The notes: a model not told the origin generated them from the letters alone. DNA of 64,000 bases from Camarhynchus parvulus (GCF_901933205.1 NC_044578.1:14780501-14844500), one strand, 5' to 3'. Counted from the stretch's first letter, positions 12,210 through 25,157 are shown. A program made the numbers and translations.

Positions 12210-15200
12210 TGAAAAATCAAGTATCTTTCTTTTGCTGGGGAACTTGGAAACCTTCCCCCCAAAACAGTTCATTTTTTCTGATAAATAAGCCAGACTGCTT
12301 GAGCTGAGAAAGACGGGTGTTTTGCTAATGTGTACAGCTGTTAATTGAAAAAGATTTGGGTATGCTTGTTCTTCTGGATGTAGATAAAAGAGAGATTTGT
12401 TGGCGAACTTAGTTAGTCTTGAACACCCCTTTGTTCAAATACACTACATAATAATAACGCTTTGTTCTTTCTGTAACAGCCATGGAGGGATTTTGAGTGG
12501 AATACTCATTTTCTTTAAGTCATATCTGCCAGTAATCATTCCTGGCTTAAGACCAGCTGCCATTTATGTGTTTTATGAAAATATAACAGTTTTACACTCA
12601 AAACTATTTTCTTTTTAGGTAAAAGCTTCAGCACAAGCTGGTTCTCCATATCTACCATAAACGCTATTTATCACAGATTTTGGTCTTTAAAACAGAAAGA
12701 TAATGTTAAAACATTTTGATTACCCTTTCCTTGCTGCTATCATTCACAACCCATCTTTTCTAATTATGGTATTAGGACATTTACATAACCGGGAAAAGGG
12801 TCCTTTAACTACATTTCTATTATGTTTGGCACTTCTGTGAAAGGATATTATATTCATGTGCATTAGAGATTGCTTATAAAAGATCAAGACAATAATAGCA
12901 GATCAGACGATAAAGGTTCCCTTTTCTCCTCCCAGACAGGCTGTCTCTGACAGAAGAATACAGTTCATCAAAAGTGTCTGCAGGTTGTCAAACTCAGTGA
13001 GATTTGGGGACACTCGGAGGCTGTCATGGCCAACAAGAAGATTTTCTGTAGGGTTCTGCCATCATTCACCCTCAGGAAATAATCACTCACTACATTCTGC
13101 ATGCTCTCATGATAGAGCTCTATTTGAGAGAAAAGAGCCATTTTATCAAAGGACAATATATCCCTTCTCTTGGTCCATGTAGCTTCCATTATCAGACCAT
13201 AATAAATCATATTTATGTTCTCAGTTAATAAGACTGATTACAATGCAGGTTACAGGCATGGGAAAAGAAAATCAGGTGAAAAGATGTTTTAATGAAAATA
13301 TGATAAGCAAACAGCTTCTTGTGAACATTTCAGGCTGTTATTTGTAATGATCACAGGCAATTTTTGATACATCTTCTTTAGCAATGGTTTAAGCTGCATA
13401 AATTGGCTTGCCACTTTATACGTTGAAATAGGAAGAATCCCAGTGTCCTTCTTATGTTGTCTAGAATCATTATATACATTATAAGCATAAAATGAGTTTA
13501 ATGTATGTGCTTTGAAAAGAAGGGGAAAACAGAAAATTGGGGAAGACTGATTTTAATGCTGCTCAGAATGATTTTGAAATTTTCTACTCATCTTTGTTAC
13601 TAACGGTGCATTTTCCATGAAATTTAGGAATGACATGTACTGCTTTCATCTCTTTAAAATTAATATACTGTGCTCTCTGTTTTTCTCAATTTCTTCAAAG
13701 TTCTTCTTAGACCACTGTGCAAAGAGACAGAGAGAAATTCTCCACTCGAAGTGTAAGCATGTCTGCAGTTAATGCTGAGGGGAGTTAAGTGTCTGCTTCT
13801 ACAGGAGAATACACCCCTGAAGTGTTCCTGAAGGGCACCCTTTTAAAATGGTGCAAGAATATTTAACTTTGGCACATGTGATGTATTCAAGGGCCAACTT
13901 CCACAGATTTTTTTAAGTGATCAAGGCAGTTTTTTATTAGGGTAAATATTATTATACGATTTCAACATATAAGTGTATGGAGGGAAGTGGCTGGTGGACT
14001 GCCTTGCTGTCATCTTGTGAAAAGTCTTATTTTGCTATTATGTTCAGCATCATACTTTCAAGACCAAGTTAGAAATTTAAGGAATATTTCCTCCTGCCAA
14101 TACACAATTTCGAATGGGTCTCTGAAATTCTACAGCACTTGTAGAGCAAGGGTAACAAAGATTCCTTGGTGTTGTGTCTGCAGGACCCATTCTGCTCTCT
14201 GGTATTTCCCTAAAATAATTCTTAAACAAATTTTAAAGCTTTGTATTTGTCCTGGCCCTGGAGAATGGCCATAAAATTACCTTAACCCTTTTAGGACACT
14301 TCAAAAGAGCAGTATCCATATAAGAAACAGCAGACTGCTCTTCAAAGGCAATATCCTGATATGACAACAGATGTTGATAATGTACCTCATGATGGAACTG
14401 CTTGATACAGACAAAAACACGTTGTAACTGCCTTCACCGTGAAAGGGGTTTAAAAACGCTGCCTGCCAACTCCACAAAAACCAGAGCTGCTATTTCGGTT
14501 AAAGGCCAGTGGATTGTATTTTTCATGTCAGTTTTCACTAACCTCAAACATCACTGTTATGACAGACTGTCATCCAACCAAACCAGCATTCTGTTGCCAT
14601 TCAAGCAAGCAGGAAAAAAGCAAACATGAAGGAAACTTAAAAGTCCAAGTAGTAATTGGGGGGTGCATGTGAGTGAACTACTTTTGTGTAACAATACTGA
14701 TTACTGAAAATGAAACACATAAAAGAAAATAAACAAAAAGCAGGGCTTTCTGAGCCAGTGGTGTTTTCTTGGCTGGCAATTTCTCTTTGTTCTATTTCAT
14801 GACACCAGGCTCAATGGTTGAAGGGGTGTTCTGGGCCAGATGTCAATCACAATGTCTGACATAAACAAAAATAGCTAAAAAGGCATGCCAGCATCTTCCT
14901 TTTGTTTTGCCATTAGCTCCATTTTTCTTTTCATAGGCTGACAAAAAATTACTGCCTCCAAGTGAATTCAGTAATGTCACTATATATCTAATATCTAGGA
15001 GACCTTTTGTTTTAGCTTTACTGGGCTTAACCACAAAAGACACTTGACATTGACAAAGAATCTGTCAAACATACAATGATCAGTGCAATGAAACCTCTCA
15101 TGACAGAAGGGCACTATTCTGCCTCCCCCTTGCCTCCAGCAGCAGCCTGTCTGAGCAAAATATGCTGGAGCACATGTAGCAGCTGAACCATTACAGAGCA

Positions 15201-18200
15201 GGCCAGAAGCTGAGATGTGTCTTGTTTAAATTGTCATAGCATATTAGTATAATTAAAACTGCCAAAAGAGTAGAAAAGATAGATGGAAATGTTACATTAC
15301 TTGTTTCTAGAGATTAACCTCCAGCCAGAACTGAAATAGAGAGACATGTTTTGGATTTCTTAGAGCTCTGATATGGAATAAAACAAGCCCAAGAGTACAT
15401 CTCTCAAAGTGCGAGACATGAAGTCATAGCTCCTATATTTACACCAAAAAAAGCAGAAATAGTGTTTCAGACAGACACTCTGTTTCCTCTGTGATTACAG
15501 CTCCCGTTGTGGCTGTGCTCTGCAGAGCAGTTGTATCATCTCTCAGCTAATTCCTTTCCACTCCCCTCTGCCTTTGTGCCTGCAAGGTCTTGACACATCT
15601 TGGGCTTGCTGATGAGCCGATGGCACCCCTCTTGGCCCTGTCCCCACCCGTAGCCTTGGTTGGTGTTCCAGGTGTCCAGCCCTGCAGCAGTCCATGGTGA
15701 CCATGGTCCAGGCTCTGGGCCTCAGCAATACCCAGCAGCAATGGTCAGGAACTCATCCTGCACAGATTCATCCTTTGGGCATGCCTGTCACTGCAGAAGA
15801 GAAACAAAGGTCTACTGGAGGCAGGCACAGATACACCAGCCCTGAGATTGCTCTTGAATCCAGTTCTCTTGTGCACAAGAGAGCCAGAAAGGAAAGACTT
15901 AGACTGCTTTGCCTAAGCCATTTCTGCTTCTCATTGCAAGGGAAGATGTTTGAACAATGGCTTCAATTTAAAATCTGACCTTTTAAATGCCAAGCTTTAT
16001 GCTTGTTTCTGTGTTCAATGTATAGATAAAACATGTGGCTTTCTAAAATTGACCCTGACAATAAGGTTCTCTTCATCAATGAGATGTTTTCCTTCCCATG
16101 CATCGTTACCTCTCATAACTATTCAGGACAAACTAGTTATGATCCCAATTTATAATTATGCCCCGAGTTATATCTGTGGTGAGAAAATTATTTAAAACCT
16201 TCTGTGGGGAGGACCTGAACTGCATCCAGCCATTCTGAAAGAGAGAAGGAGCAGCACAACTGCCCTCTAACAAAAATGGTACATTCAAGGGGAAGCTTCA
16301 GGAATCAGGTAGGACTCATGTTCATTTCTTCTAGTATTAATGAACTTCACAGCTTTGCCTCATTTGATGACTTACTTTAACTAGAGAGATGTTAAATGTG
16401 AGCCTTTAATTTTAAGTTCCTCCATATTTCCTGAATTTCCAAAATGTAAATCTTAGTTAATGACTTCTCCATATAGGGCCTATAGATGTGCAAAACTAGT
16501 AAAAAATATGTTATCTGCATTTAGTGTTGGCTTTTGGAACCCTCACCGCCAAGTCTACTGCATCTCACCTCACATGCATTTCTGTGTAGTGCCAGGAGAG
16601 GAATGGAAAATAGCCATGAAGTAAAAGCAGATTCTGCTCCCATTAAAGGCAATGAAAACTGTGCTTTTACTTCTAGTTACTCATAATAGCGGAGAAAAAT
16701 GAAGTGGAAACAAGCACAACAAAACACCTCTGCCAGCTATCTACAAGCTAACCAAGGCTTCCACTAATGAGGTGCTCTGGCATTTTAAGAAAGTCAGGTT
16801 CTTCCAGAAATGGAAAAAATACGCTGAGTTTTTCCTTCAGTTCTGAAAGGCTAGTGAAAGAATAACAAATTGTATTTCAAAAAAGGGATGACAGTCAAAC
16901 TTTTAATGCTGTCTGTGCTATTAAATACCTAAGGATGCCCATACAATTTCTTGTAAATTAAATGCTTTTACATACATATTTGGCAGCTTATTAAATGTTG
17001 ATACTTACATACCTCACCTAATTGTTGACAGCATTTACAGGGTCCTTTAAATGACCATAAAATTTTTGAGAAAGTTAGTAATTTCAAATTACAATAATGG
17101 AGTAATTTTCAGGTCAAATTTTCTAGACAAGTCTATACCATGGACAATCACATAGTCTATTAAACAGAACACTACAGTTTGTGGAAAAGATAATACTCCA
17201 GATCATAAGATAGTACCAGATTTCACATTATGATTTCCAGATGTCTTTGTGAGCTTAATGCATACAGCATTGGTTTAAGTCTAATCTGCATGGCAGAAAT
17301 GCAAGTTGTTCCCATTTTCTCCTTTCTGGGGCTGTGTGGAGAAACAGGAGGGCATTGTTCTGCTGCTTCGGAGAGAGCAGTTTACCTGAAGCACAGGGGA
17401 AAGTCACACCTAGCAGTGTCCATGTCCTCATCTGGCTGCAGAAAGCTGGCAAATCTGCCCCTGACCTTTATCTTCCCACCTCAGCAGCCCTTTTTCTGCA
17501 TGCTTGTCTCCACACGTTGTCTCAGTCACCCTAAGACATTGGACAGAGCTGGCCTCCCTGTCCTGTCCCCTGCCCTAACCACTGGAAGAATCAACATTCT
17601 CTTTTGCTTAGAATGCTGAAAATGTCTGAGTTACAGCAGCCTGTCACAGCTGTCAGTCTGTGACAGTCTGGTTGTATTATTCTAAGCAGTGTATGTTGAT
17701 TCACTTGAAGGGAGAGAGAGGGTGGAATTTGCCAAACTGAACATCATATATACTCACTAGAAGCTCCTGGAGTGAGTGTCTGTGTAACCAGAAGGCAGCT
17801 TCCCAGCTGTTTCCAGGGTGCAGCTTTCGAAACAAAGTTCCCTGAAGATCCACTGTAAAACAGTGTATTGCATCAGTTTCCTGGACCAGGGACTAGGTGA
17901 AGTCCCAGTACATCAGTGGCAGCCTGGGGGATTTACAGCACTTTGCAGGGCAGCCCAGCATTCTCCTGTGCTCAGAGGGGCACAAGGCGTTCAGAAGTTT
18001 CTGGTGGTCACACGTAACTATAAACATGAAATAGTATTTCCTCTGTTACCTTCCTGCTGGAGAGCATTTCACTGGTACCGGTAGGTGTGTAGATAACAGT
18101 GCAAGGATCTGACAGGACATTTGCTTTTCAATTCTAGCACTGTTGGGCTGGGAAGAGAAAAAGAGCTCTGCAAACAGAACAGGTGTCTGACAAGAGTGAA

Positions 18201-18794
18201 ATGGGAAAGAAAGGCTCAAGGCTACTTTTTCTCTATGGAAATCTCTGCCAAAAATTGCCAGTTTGGGGCTTTATGAATTTCTCTCTGGAATCAAATATTC
18301 ATTGTGAATTTACAGAGTGTGAGGAAGGAGTATTTTGGCTCCTTCAATCCTGTGTACAATACCTCCCAGGGTTTCAGTGAGGATTTTAGCATCTCTTGCA
18401 GTCTTCAAATGTTATGCTGTGCAAGGATGTGCTTATACATAATTTTGTAATTGAAATGGCATGTTTACTGTTCTATTTCATGCTTGATTGTGTTTTTTAA
18501 ACACCTTTACTCATGCTGTTAGAAGTGGGATTATAATTAAAATGTCCTGTTGAACACCTTGTTCAGTTCAATGAAGGCATAATAGAAGTATAAATACTTG
18601 TTCTCGTTGGCTCTGTGATGTCAGCACAATAAACACAGTAAATGTCATAAAACAAATCTCTCTTTCACCAAAGCATCTGTCAGATGGGAAGGGAAAATAG
18701 AATCTGTGACAGGGCAAAGAGGGGCCCTCCCCTTTGGAAAAAAGAAATACCTTGAAATGTTATCTGTGATATAGATGTGTTAATTAAGGCATGA

Positions 18795-18836
<42 letters not shown>

Positions 18837-21800
18837 CTAGCCAGTTATGAAGCAAAAAAAAATCAGAGGGGAATTTGTTCCTGTACTCGCAGTCCCTTGG
18901 CCTAAAGACTAAGTAGAACTTTATCCTACACGTGCCATTAGGAAATGCTGAATCTGCCTGTGAAGTGTTAAGGAGCAACTTACATTTCTTAATACTCCTG
19001 TTTCCTTAAAATATATACAGATATGCAGTCTTCAGGTCTTGATGGTGGAGTGGAACTGCAACATAACGTCCAAACATTTCTAAGTCACCATCCATGGCTT
19101 CAGAACTTTTGCATAGCAATAATGGCTTCATTTTCTTCGGGTTTTCTCTTGCAGTCTAAGTTACCACCAATGATGTGATGTCTAACCTTTCTGGCAGGCA
19201 CATGTTCAGTGTTAAGGAGCTTTAAATTACTTCACAGCTTAAAAATCCATGTAAGAAGGGATGTTCCAACATTTAGCCTAATTGATGCTTTATTGGGCAA
19301 TTTACTTGGATACCTTGGCTCAGTTTCCTCCTCTGAAAAATGGGGAGAACAATGTCTGTGTTCCTTGTGCTCTTTGATGTAATAATATTTTTACTATATT
19401 AAATACTAGGCTCAACACTGCACAAATCCCATGAGGTTTTGAGTTTGTGTCCTTCCAAAGAGGACACAAGAGGTCTCTCAAAACCAATCCCAGGATGTGT
19501 AATATTTCTGTGCCAGAGCAAGACTTGCCAGTCAGTAGCTGCCCTATAGGAAAAGCCCACATGATCTTTATGAAGCAGGCAAATAAGCTGACCCAAAGGG
19601 TGTGGAAATTGCCTTCTGTACCCAGTTTCATTTCCAGCTACTTCAAGCTTAGCAGAAGCTGGACAGGCAGAGGGTTGACAGAATTTAGTCTTTAGAATGA
19701 AAATGGTGAGCAAGTGACAAAGTAGGAGGTTTTTTCCCCTGGGAGGAGAGAGGCAGGTGGGTATATAGGACAGTCCACTCCAGACCAGAAAAAGATTCAG
19801 CAGCATCAGGGATAAGGCTACAGAACACAGAACATGCAGGACAAAATGGACAAGAATGTTGTCAAGTAGGATTCCAACAAAAGTTAGTGTATTTGTTTGA
19901 ATGTCTCATTATATGTACAGGTGCAGCTCTACACACCCACACATGCTGCATTTATTTCAGTGTGTGATCATATAAATGCCTGCAGGTGTGATACAGAAGA
20001 GATACCCATGCTGAGGCATGAATATGGAGTTCCACATCTGTATTGGTTGCCTGGCTCACACAATGAACTAGTGCAGTCAGTGAGTTCTATTTCCACCTCC
20101 TGTACACACTTCAGAATTAAAAGCAAAGGAAAGTCCATCCTGGTAACTACATTTAGCAGGATGTTGTGGCATAGAACTAAAATATGTGTATGGGACAGTC
20201 ATCATTACCTCACTGTGTTGCACATTATATACAAAATTAGGACAAAACCAATTTCAGATAAAAATGGCCACATCAATTAAATGTATGGTAATAAATCCAT
20301 GGCATTGGAATTTAATGTGTCTTTTGGGACACTTAAAACTTCAGCTGGGCTTCAGTGCAGTGGCTGGTTTCTCACTTCTGGCACACACAGAGATGGTTCC
20401 TTGTCTATAATACTGTCAAATAGTCCATAATACATGGGGTGAAAATCGTGGCTGCTGCAAAACCATGCTTCTGAATCCACTGACTTGCTTACATGTAAAA
20501 AAGTCTCAGCCATGGCATTACACTTATGCAGCTGGTTTCATGAAACAATAACATGATGCTAACTACTTGACTGCAAACACCCTCCTTTCAGTGTCAAAAA
20601 TGTAAAACAGCTAAGGGATATAAACTGGGGGCAACCTTTTGCATGTAATTGCTGCCTGCAGAGATTCAAGGTTGTCAAAGTTTCCTACCTTTTATAAGAC
20701 CTTTAGTGATGACTTTTGTTTCCCAAAGAGAAAAGTAAACCTACCAAAGCTCCTTTGAACATTTCAGCAGCCTTTCATAGTGTTAGCTGTGATAGTAATG
20801 CTGTCACCTTCCTAATAAGGATGTATACAAACTGTGTTTTAGGAGTCCCTGCTGCTTTCTTTGTGGAAATGATCTCAGATGCTTTGGAATTATTCGGCAG
20901 TAACTTCTTTTTGCACCATGATTTCACAGAGATCTTCTCTGTTATCTTCTCTTCAGCATATTGCTTTGAAGATCTAGGGAGAAAATGTGGTGCTTGAGCA
21001 TTCAGCGAAACCTGGTTTGCATCTCTATCTAGCTAAAGTCTGGGCTGTCCTGTGACAGAAAATGTGAAGGGTCCATAGTGCCCATAATTCAGCAGAAATT
21101 TTACATAGTGTTGTCCAGGCAAAGGAATAATGAGAATATGGTCAATTGAGATTTCATAGGAAGCAAAGGAGGAAAGAAAGCACAATTTTCTTTCAGGACT
21201 GAATGTCATTGCTTTGCCCAGGGGGACTCCTATGTCTGCCATCCATGGCTCACAATAGCAAATGTACTCTGTGCAGTGACATGGGCAAAGGGAACACAAG
21301 TGGCTGGGGCAGTAGTAGAAATAACACTGCGCTAATGAAGAGTTTCATCCAAGCAAATTTAACTCCCTGAGAATTAGCCTGGGTATCTCTCCATGACACA
21401 TTTGTTTTAGAGTCACAGCATGTTGCAATTTTTAGGCTCTGGCAGGCTCCTATGTAGGAATTGTGTCCAAGAGCCTTTATTTCATCTGCTCCAATTGGGA
21501 AGAGCATGGCAATTTCTTTTGGTTGAGACTTTCCTATAACGATCTGAGCTTTAGTCACTGTGAGACTGGCCCTCTGTAAAGCATTCACTTGGTGTTACAA
21601 CCAGAGACAACTGAGCTCCAAAAGTGAGTGCAGGCTGTGTCTACTTATTAAGTAAAGGAGCATGTGGAGAGCCCATTACTCAGTAATTGGTGCTTGCTGC
21701 CAGTTAGCATTCACCAGGACTTCCAGGATTTGTATAGACCTTACAGCCACGAATGGCCTGGGATTGTTCTTGCCTTATTTGCTTCCACTATAATCAGCTG

Positions 21801-22400
21801 GTGGCTCCCTGCTTTGCAGAGCTACCAAAACCAGCTTGATCAGACTGAAAGGCACCTGGAAGTACAGGATGTCCCCAAGGACTCCATTGAGAGGGACATG
21901 CAGCTCTGAGGGATTTTGTAGCTAAGATTGCATTCCAGTTTTTTGAGCTTGCAGGTTTCTTCCCCTGCATGGAAGAGGTAAATGATGACTGGGACTTGTG
22001 GTAGTGATACAAATGCCTGCCTGATTGTGTAAAACACTGGATAGGCCTTTAAAGATGAGGCTCTCAAGCGCCATGTGACTCTTTAGGTGAGACAAACTGC
22101 ACTTTGGTATGGGGAGACTTGAGAGACAGTGTGGTAAGTCTTTACAGAAAAGCCAGTATAGACATTTGATAAAAACACAGCTCTGTGGGGTACATGGCAC
22201 TTGCAGCTTTGCCATGGGGAAGCCTTCTGTTGGCCGTGTCCCAGTTGCTGCTGTTGCTCCCCAGGAGGTGGCTTGGAGAGGTTTTGGATAGGTGTCCACA
22301 GCCCCTGGCAGGGCTGGCGGGCTCAAGCAGCCCAGGAGCAGGTGGGCCCCGGGAATGCAGCAGAAGAAAGGGGCTTTTTCATATGCCTATTCCCTGCACT
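12210..22400. other. Intergenic, no gene seen
   Basis: AT-rich non-coding DNA. It contains a (TGAT)n microsatellite, a 9-bp-arm dyad at 17641-17666 and a short (ATTT)n run at 22406-22422 at its right edge. No exon, RNA gene or named transposon was recognised. Confidence 0.6.
18797..18836. repeat. (TGAT)n microsatellite
   Basis: Ten uninterrupted copies of TGAT over 40 bp. Such a pure tetranucleotide run is likely to vary in length between individuals. Confidence 0.97.
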
Positions 22401-22647
22401 ATTGCATTTATTTATTTATTTACAGCATAGGCAGCGTTAGCCCCAGAGGCTGGCAAGGCGGTCCAATGTATGCAGACCAGCTGCTCTCCCCAAGCAGGCA
22501 GGCTCTGCCAACACCTGAGAAGTGAAAACCTATCTGCGCCGCAGGTGAGACAGCAAATTACGCAGGGTGCCGCCGCGGGAGTACCGCCCGCCAGCGGGGC
22601 TGCCGCAGCCACGTCCGCTGCCCCCCGCGACGGCGGCCCGAGGCCCG

Positions 22648-22703
22648 GGGCCGGGCAGGGCTCCCAGGGCCGGGCAGGGCCCCCAGGGCCGGGCAGGGCC
22701 CAT
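22648..22703. repeat. 19-bp GC-rich tandem repeat, three copies
   Basis: Unit gggccgggcagggctccca and near-identical copies start at 22648, 22667 and 22686; the third is slightly diverged at its end. It lies inside the isolated CpG island. Confidence 0.9.
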
Positions 22704-22766
22704 CGCAGCGCCCGGGAGGGCGGCGGCCCCGCCATCCCCGGCCCCGCGCGCCGTTCGCCTTAGCGC

Positions 22767-22780
22767 CCGCCAGGTGGCGC
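22767..22780 (+). promoter_or_regulatory. CTCF-like binding motif
   Basis: ccgccaggtggcgc matches the CTCF core consensus CCASYAGRKGGCRS at 13 of 14 positions; only the third base differs. Its position in an isolated CpG island supports an insulator or loop-anchor role, but occupancy cannot be read from sequence. Confidence 0.55.
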
Positions 22781-22870
22781 CCTTGCTCGCCGAGTGGCGT
22801 GAGGGCGGGCGGGCCCGAGAAACGCAGGGCGCCCACCCCCCTGCCCGCCCTGCAATTCCGGGAGCATTAC

Positions 22871-23430
22871 AACCAAAGTGTTTTCAACTTATTATTATGC
22901 ATGAGTAAAAATTCCATGAATGTGTAACATTTTCGCCTGTATTTCCCTCTTTTATAACATCATTTAAATTCCTCATCAATAATTTAGCAACGTTCTGGAT
23001 TTTAATCACTTTTCTCATCCCCGCGGTCTCTACCCGAGGCAGCGCTCTCCTCTTCACCTGAAGGTGACATGGAGGCAGGGCTGGAGCCAGGGACATCCGC
23101 CCCAGCGACCTGTCCGGCTGCAGGGTGTTCCCTTCATCAATTGAAAATCAAAGTTTACCAAACCTAAGGCTTGTGTAGGTCACCATTAGTGAAAATTTAA
23201 TTTTTTTTTCATCTGAGTTTAATTATGGTGGTATTTGTTTGATAGCTTGTTACTGTAAATAAAAGAGATAAAAGGAGGGCTTCACTCGAGCAGCTTCAGA
23301 GTTGTGAAATATGTACCTAATTAAAACTATTGGTGTAAGAGGCTAATAAAGCACATGTGCCTACTAGATGTCTTATTCTAATGAATCTCGGCTAACTTAC
23401 TCTGAGCGATGTATTTTGGTGTTGGTAGTA
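22871..23430. promoter_or_regulatory. Candidate conserved non-coding element
   Basis: An AT-rich, repeat-free block immediately right of the CpG island. It contains several homeodomain-type TAAT cores (for example around 23310-23350), an octamer-like 'atgcatga' and an 'attatgc' segment. The composition resembles developmental enhancers in vertebrate gene deserts. No alignment was possible, so conservation is an inference. Confidence 0.3.
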
Positions 23431-23509
23431 AGAGCTGAATAATTATGGAATTTATCATGAGGTGCTCCTGAAGAACCACAGAGATCTGGGAGGATAAGGG
23501 AAGGAGCCC

Positions 23510-23760
23510 CAGCCATGGTCGGGTGCAGCAGGAGCGGAGCCCAGGCTCCCCCCAGGCACAGGGGCTGCCTGCGGCCCCCAGGGTGGCCGTGAGCCCGGGC
23601 CGGGCCCCGTTGCGCGGGGGCAGCCCGAGGGGCAGCATGAGGAGGGGCCGGGTGCGGGCTGGGTGCGGGGGCGCGAGCGTTCCCGCTGCCCCTGGGCACT
23701 CCGCCCCAGCCAGCTCAGCCCCTGCTTTCCCCCTTGTTTTCCCCTGGCACGGGTGAGGAG
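23510..23760. promoter_or_regulatory. GC-rich, CpG-containing patch
   Basis: A second GC-rich block about 700 bp right of the isolated CpG island, with moderate CpG density and no supported gene. A looser GC-rich shoulder continues to about 24110. It may be part of the same regulatory unit. Confidence 0.5.
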
Positions 23761-23983
23761 CGGGCCACAGCATGCGCTCCTCAGACTCCCAAACCCAGTG
23801 CAGATGGGTTGTCTAAAGCATTTCAGATGGAGTTTTGGTCTTGTGCCAGCAGCTAATCAAAGTCTTAATTCTGGAGAATAAAAAGGCCGGGCTTTCCAAG
23901 CTTCCTCCAGCTGGTTTCTGCCGGGGATGTGGACGGCCGGCGCTGCTGAAAACGCTTTTGCTGTGGTGCTCCCAGCGCCACGG

Positions 23984-24012
23984 GCTGGATGCGGGGCTGG
24001 ATGCGGGGCTGG
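23984..24012. repeat. 12-bp tandem repeat, about 2.4 copies
   Basis: gctggatgcggg repeats with period 12 from 23984 and 23996, with a partial third copy at 24008-24012. The copies are identical. Confidence 0.9.
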
Positions 24013-24078
24013 CACAGCTCTCACTCCCCTGTGCAGCCAGGCTGGGCTCGAGGTCGCTTACCTGGTCCGGCTGAAGAG

Positions 24079-24104
24079 GCCTGCCCACAGGCCTGTGGGC
24101 AGGC
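24079..24104. repeat. Perfect 26-bp palindrome
   Basis: The two 13-bp halves, gcctgcccacagg and cctgtgggcaggc, are exact reverse complements with no spacer. It can extrude a GC-rich cruciform or bind a dimeric factor. It matches no binding site I know. Confidence 0.95.
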
Positions 24105-24961
24105 GCCTTCAAATCCATGCCAGTCTGACCTGTAGTGAAGTCAGGCACGTGAGAATGTGTGTGTCGGGAATCCCTGTCTGAGATACGAGCTTTGCCCTTT
24201 GGAGCAGGTACAGGCTTGTCAGAAGAAAGGATATGTACAGATAGAAGCTGGGCAGTAATAAAGGGGCTGGTTAAGCAGAAAAAGAGCCCTCAGACTAGCA
24301 CATATTTTTATTGCTTTTTTTGCAACAGAGCAGCGAAAACATCCCAAGGCAAAATGTCTATTGTAGGCTTTGGTGTAGTCCCCAATAACAAGTATTTAAA
24401 CGCTTGCACGTGTGTGTGTCCTGCCGGCGTCCCCCATTTAGCGGCACCGCAGGCGGCCCGTGGGGCTGTGACTGCGCTCTCCCATCGTAACCTGGCGCCC
24501 AGAAAATGTGCGGGGCCCCAGGCACGCCGTGAGGCTGCAGGGCTTTGTGTACAGCCGAGCCATCTGGGCTCCGCTGTCTGTCCCGGAGTCAGATCTGATG
24601 AGTTCAAATGACTCTCTGCAAGTGTGTGGTAGCTGCAGCTGCTGAAAGCGCTCCGGCAGTTTCTGATCTGCACATGAATTTGGAGGTTTTTTACAAGTGC
24701 TGCATCGGCAGTTTTTCTGCAGAATGAAATTTTCACTATTGCTAGTATCAGCTGGAGAGACGGGTGGAACTTGTTATCTTCTTTGCAAAATCTACCTTTT
24801 CACCGGGAAGAGATCGTTTTTCATGGTTGTACAATCTGTTAATGGGGTAGACTGAGAATAAGATTGGGAAGAACTGGTCTGTTTCTGTCTTTGTCCCTGA
24901 CTTACTGTTTGACCTTAGTAAAGTCTCTTGGTCATTCTGGAAACCTGGTTTCTCTATCTGT

Positions 24962-24994
24962 AAAAAAAAAAAAACAAACAAACAAACAAAAAAA
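24962..24994. repeat. Poly(A)/(CAAA)n simple repeat
   Basis: A run of As followed by CAAA repeats and more As. It could be the tail of an old retroposon on the + strand, but no element body is recognised to its left. Confidence 0.9.
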
Positions 24995-25091
24995 CCCAAC
25001 CAAGCAATAATAGCTATATCAAAAGAGACAGTCATCAATATCTAGAAGTGGCTGTAAAATTTCAGGTGAAAGTGTTATGTATTGTCACACA

Positions 25092-25157
25092 AACAGTGTC
25101 AGTTCTGCTTTCTCAGAAACCTATAACAGTGTCTGTTCTGCTTTCTCAGACACCTGT
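25092..25157. repeat. 33-bp tandem duplication
   Basis: Units 25092-25124 and 25125-25157 both begin aacagtgtc and share ttctgctttctcaga, with a few substitutions near the start and end. Because 33 is a multiple of three, an ORF crosses it without interruption; that is not evidence of coding. Confidence 0.9.

Larger units (their letters stand above)
22540..22870. promoter_or_regulatory. Isolated CpG island
   Basis: An abrupt GC- and CpG-dense block in AT-rich surroundings, about 20 kb upstream of the LMO4 promoter. It contains a 19-bp tandem repeat, a CTCF-like motif and, at its left edge, a consensus splice donor (gcag/gtgaga, intron side starting at 22544). It could be an unmethylated promoter of a lncRNA, a remote alternative LMO4 first exon, or an insulator or enhancer. 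The long ORFs over it are products of GC-rich composition. No protein gene is recognised. Confidence 0.7.

Noticed and set aside
17641..17666. Inverted repeat ctgtcacag/ctgtgacag with 8-nt spacer
   Set aside because: Nine-base arms at this spacing are expected a few times by chance in 64 kb; nothing else supports a function.
22470..22908. Overlapping ORFs in the orphan CpG island
   Set aside because: Pro/Ala/Gly/Arg-rich in all frames and partly encoded by the 19-bp tandem repeat; no domain.
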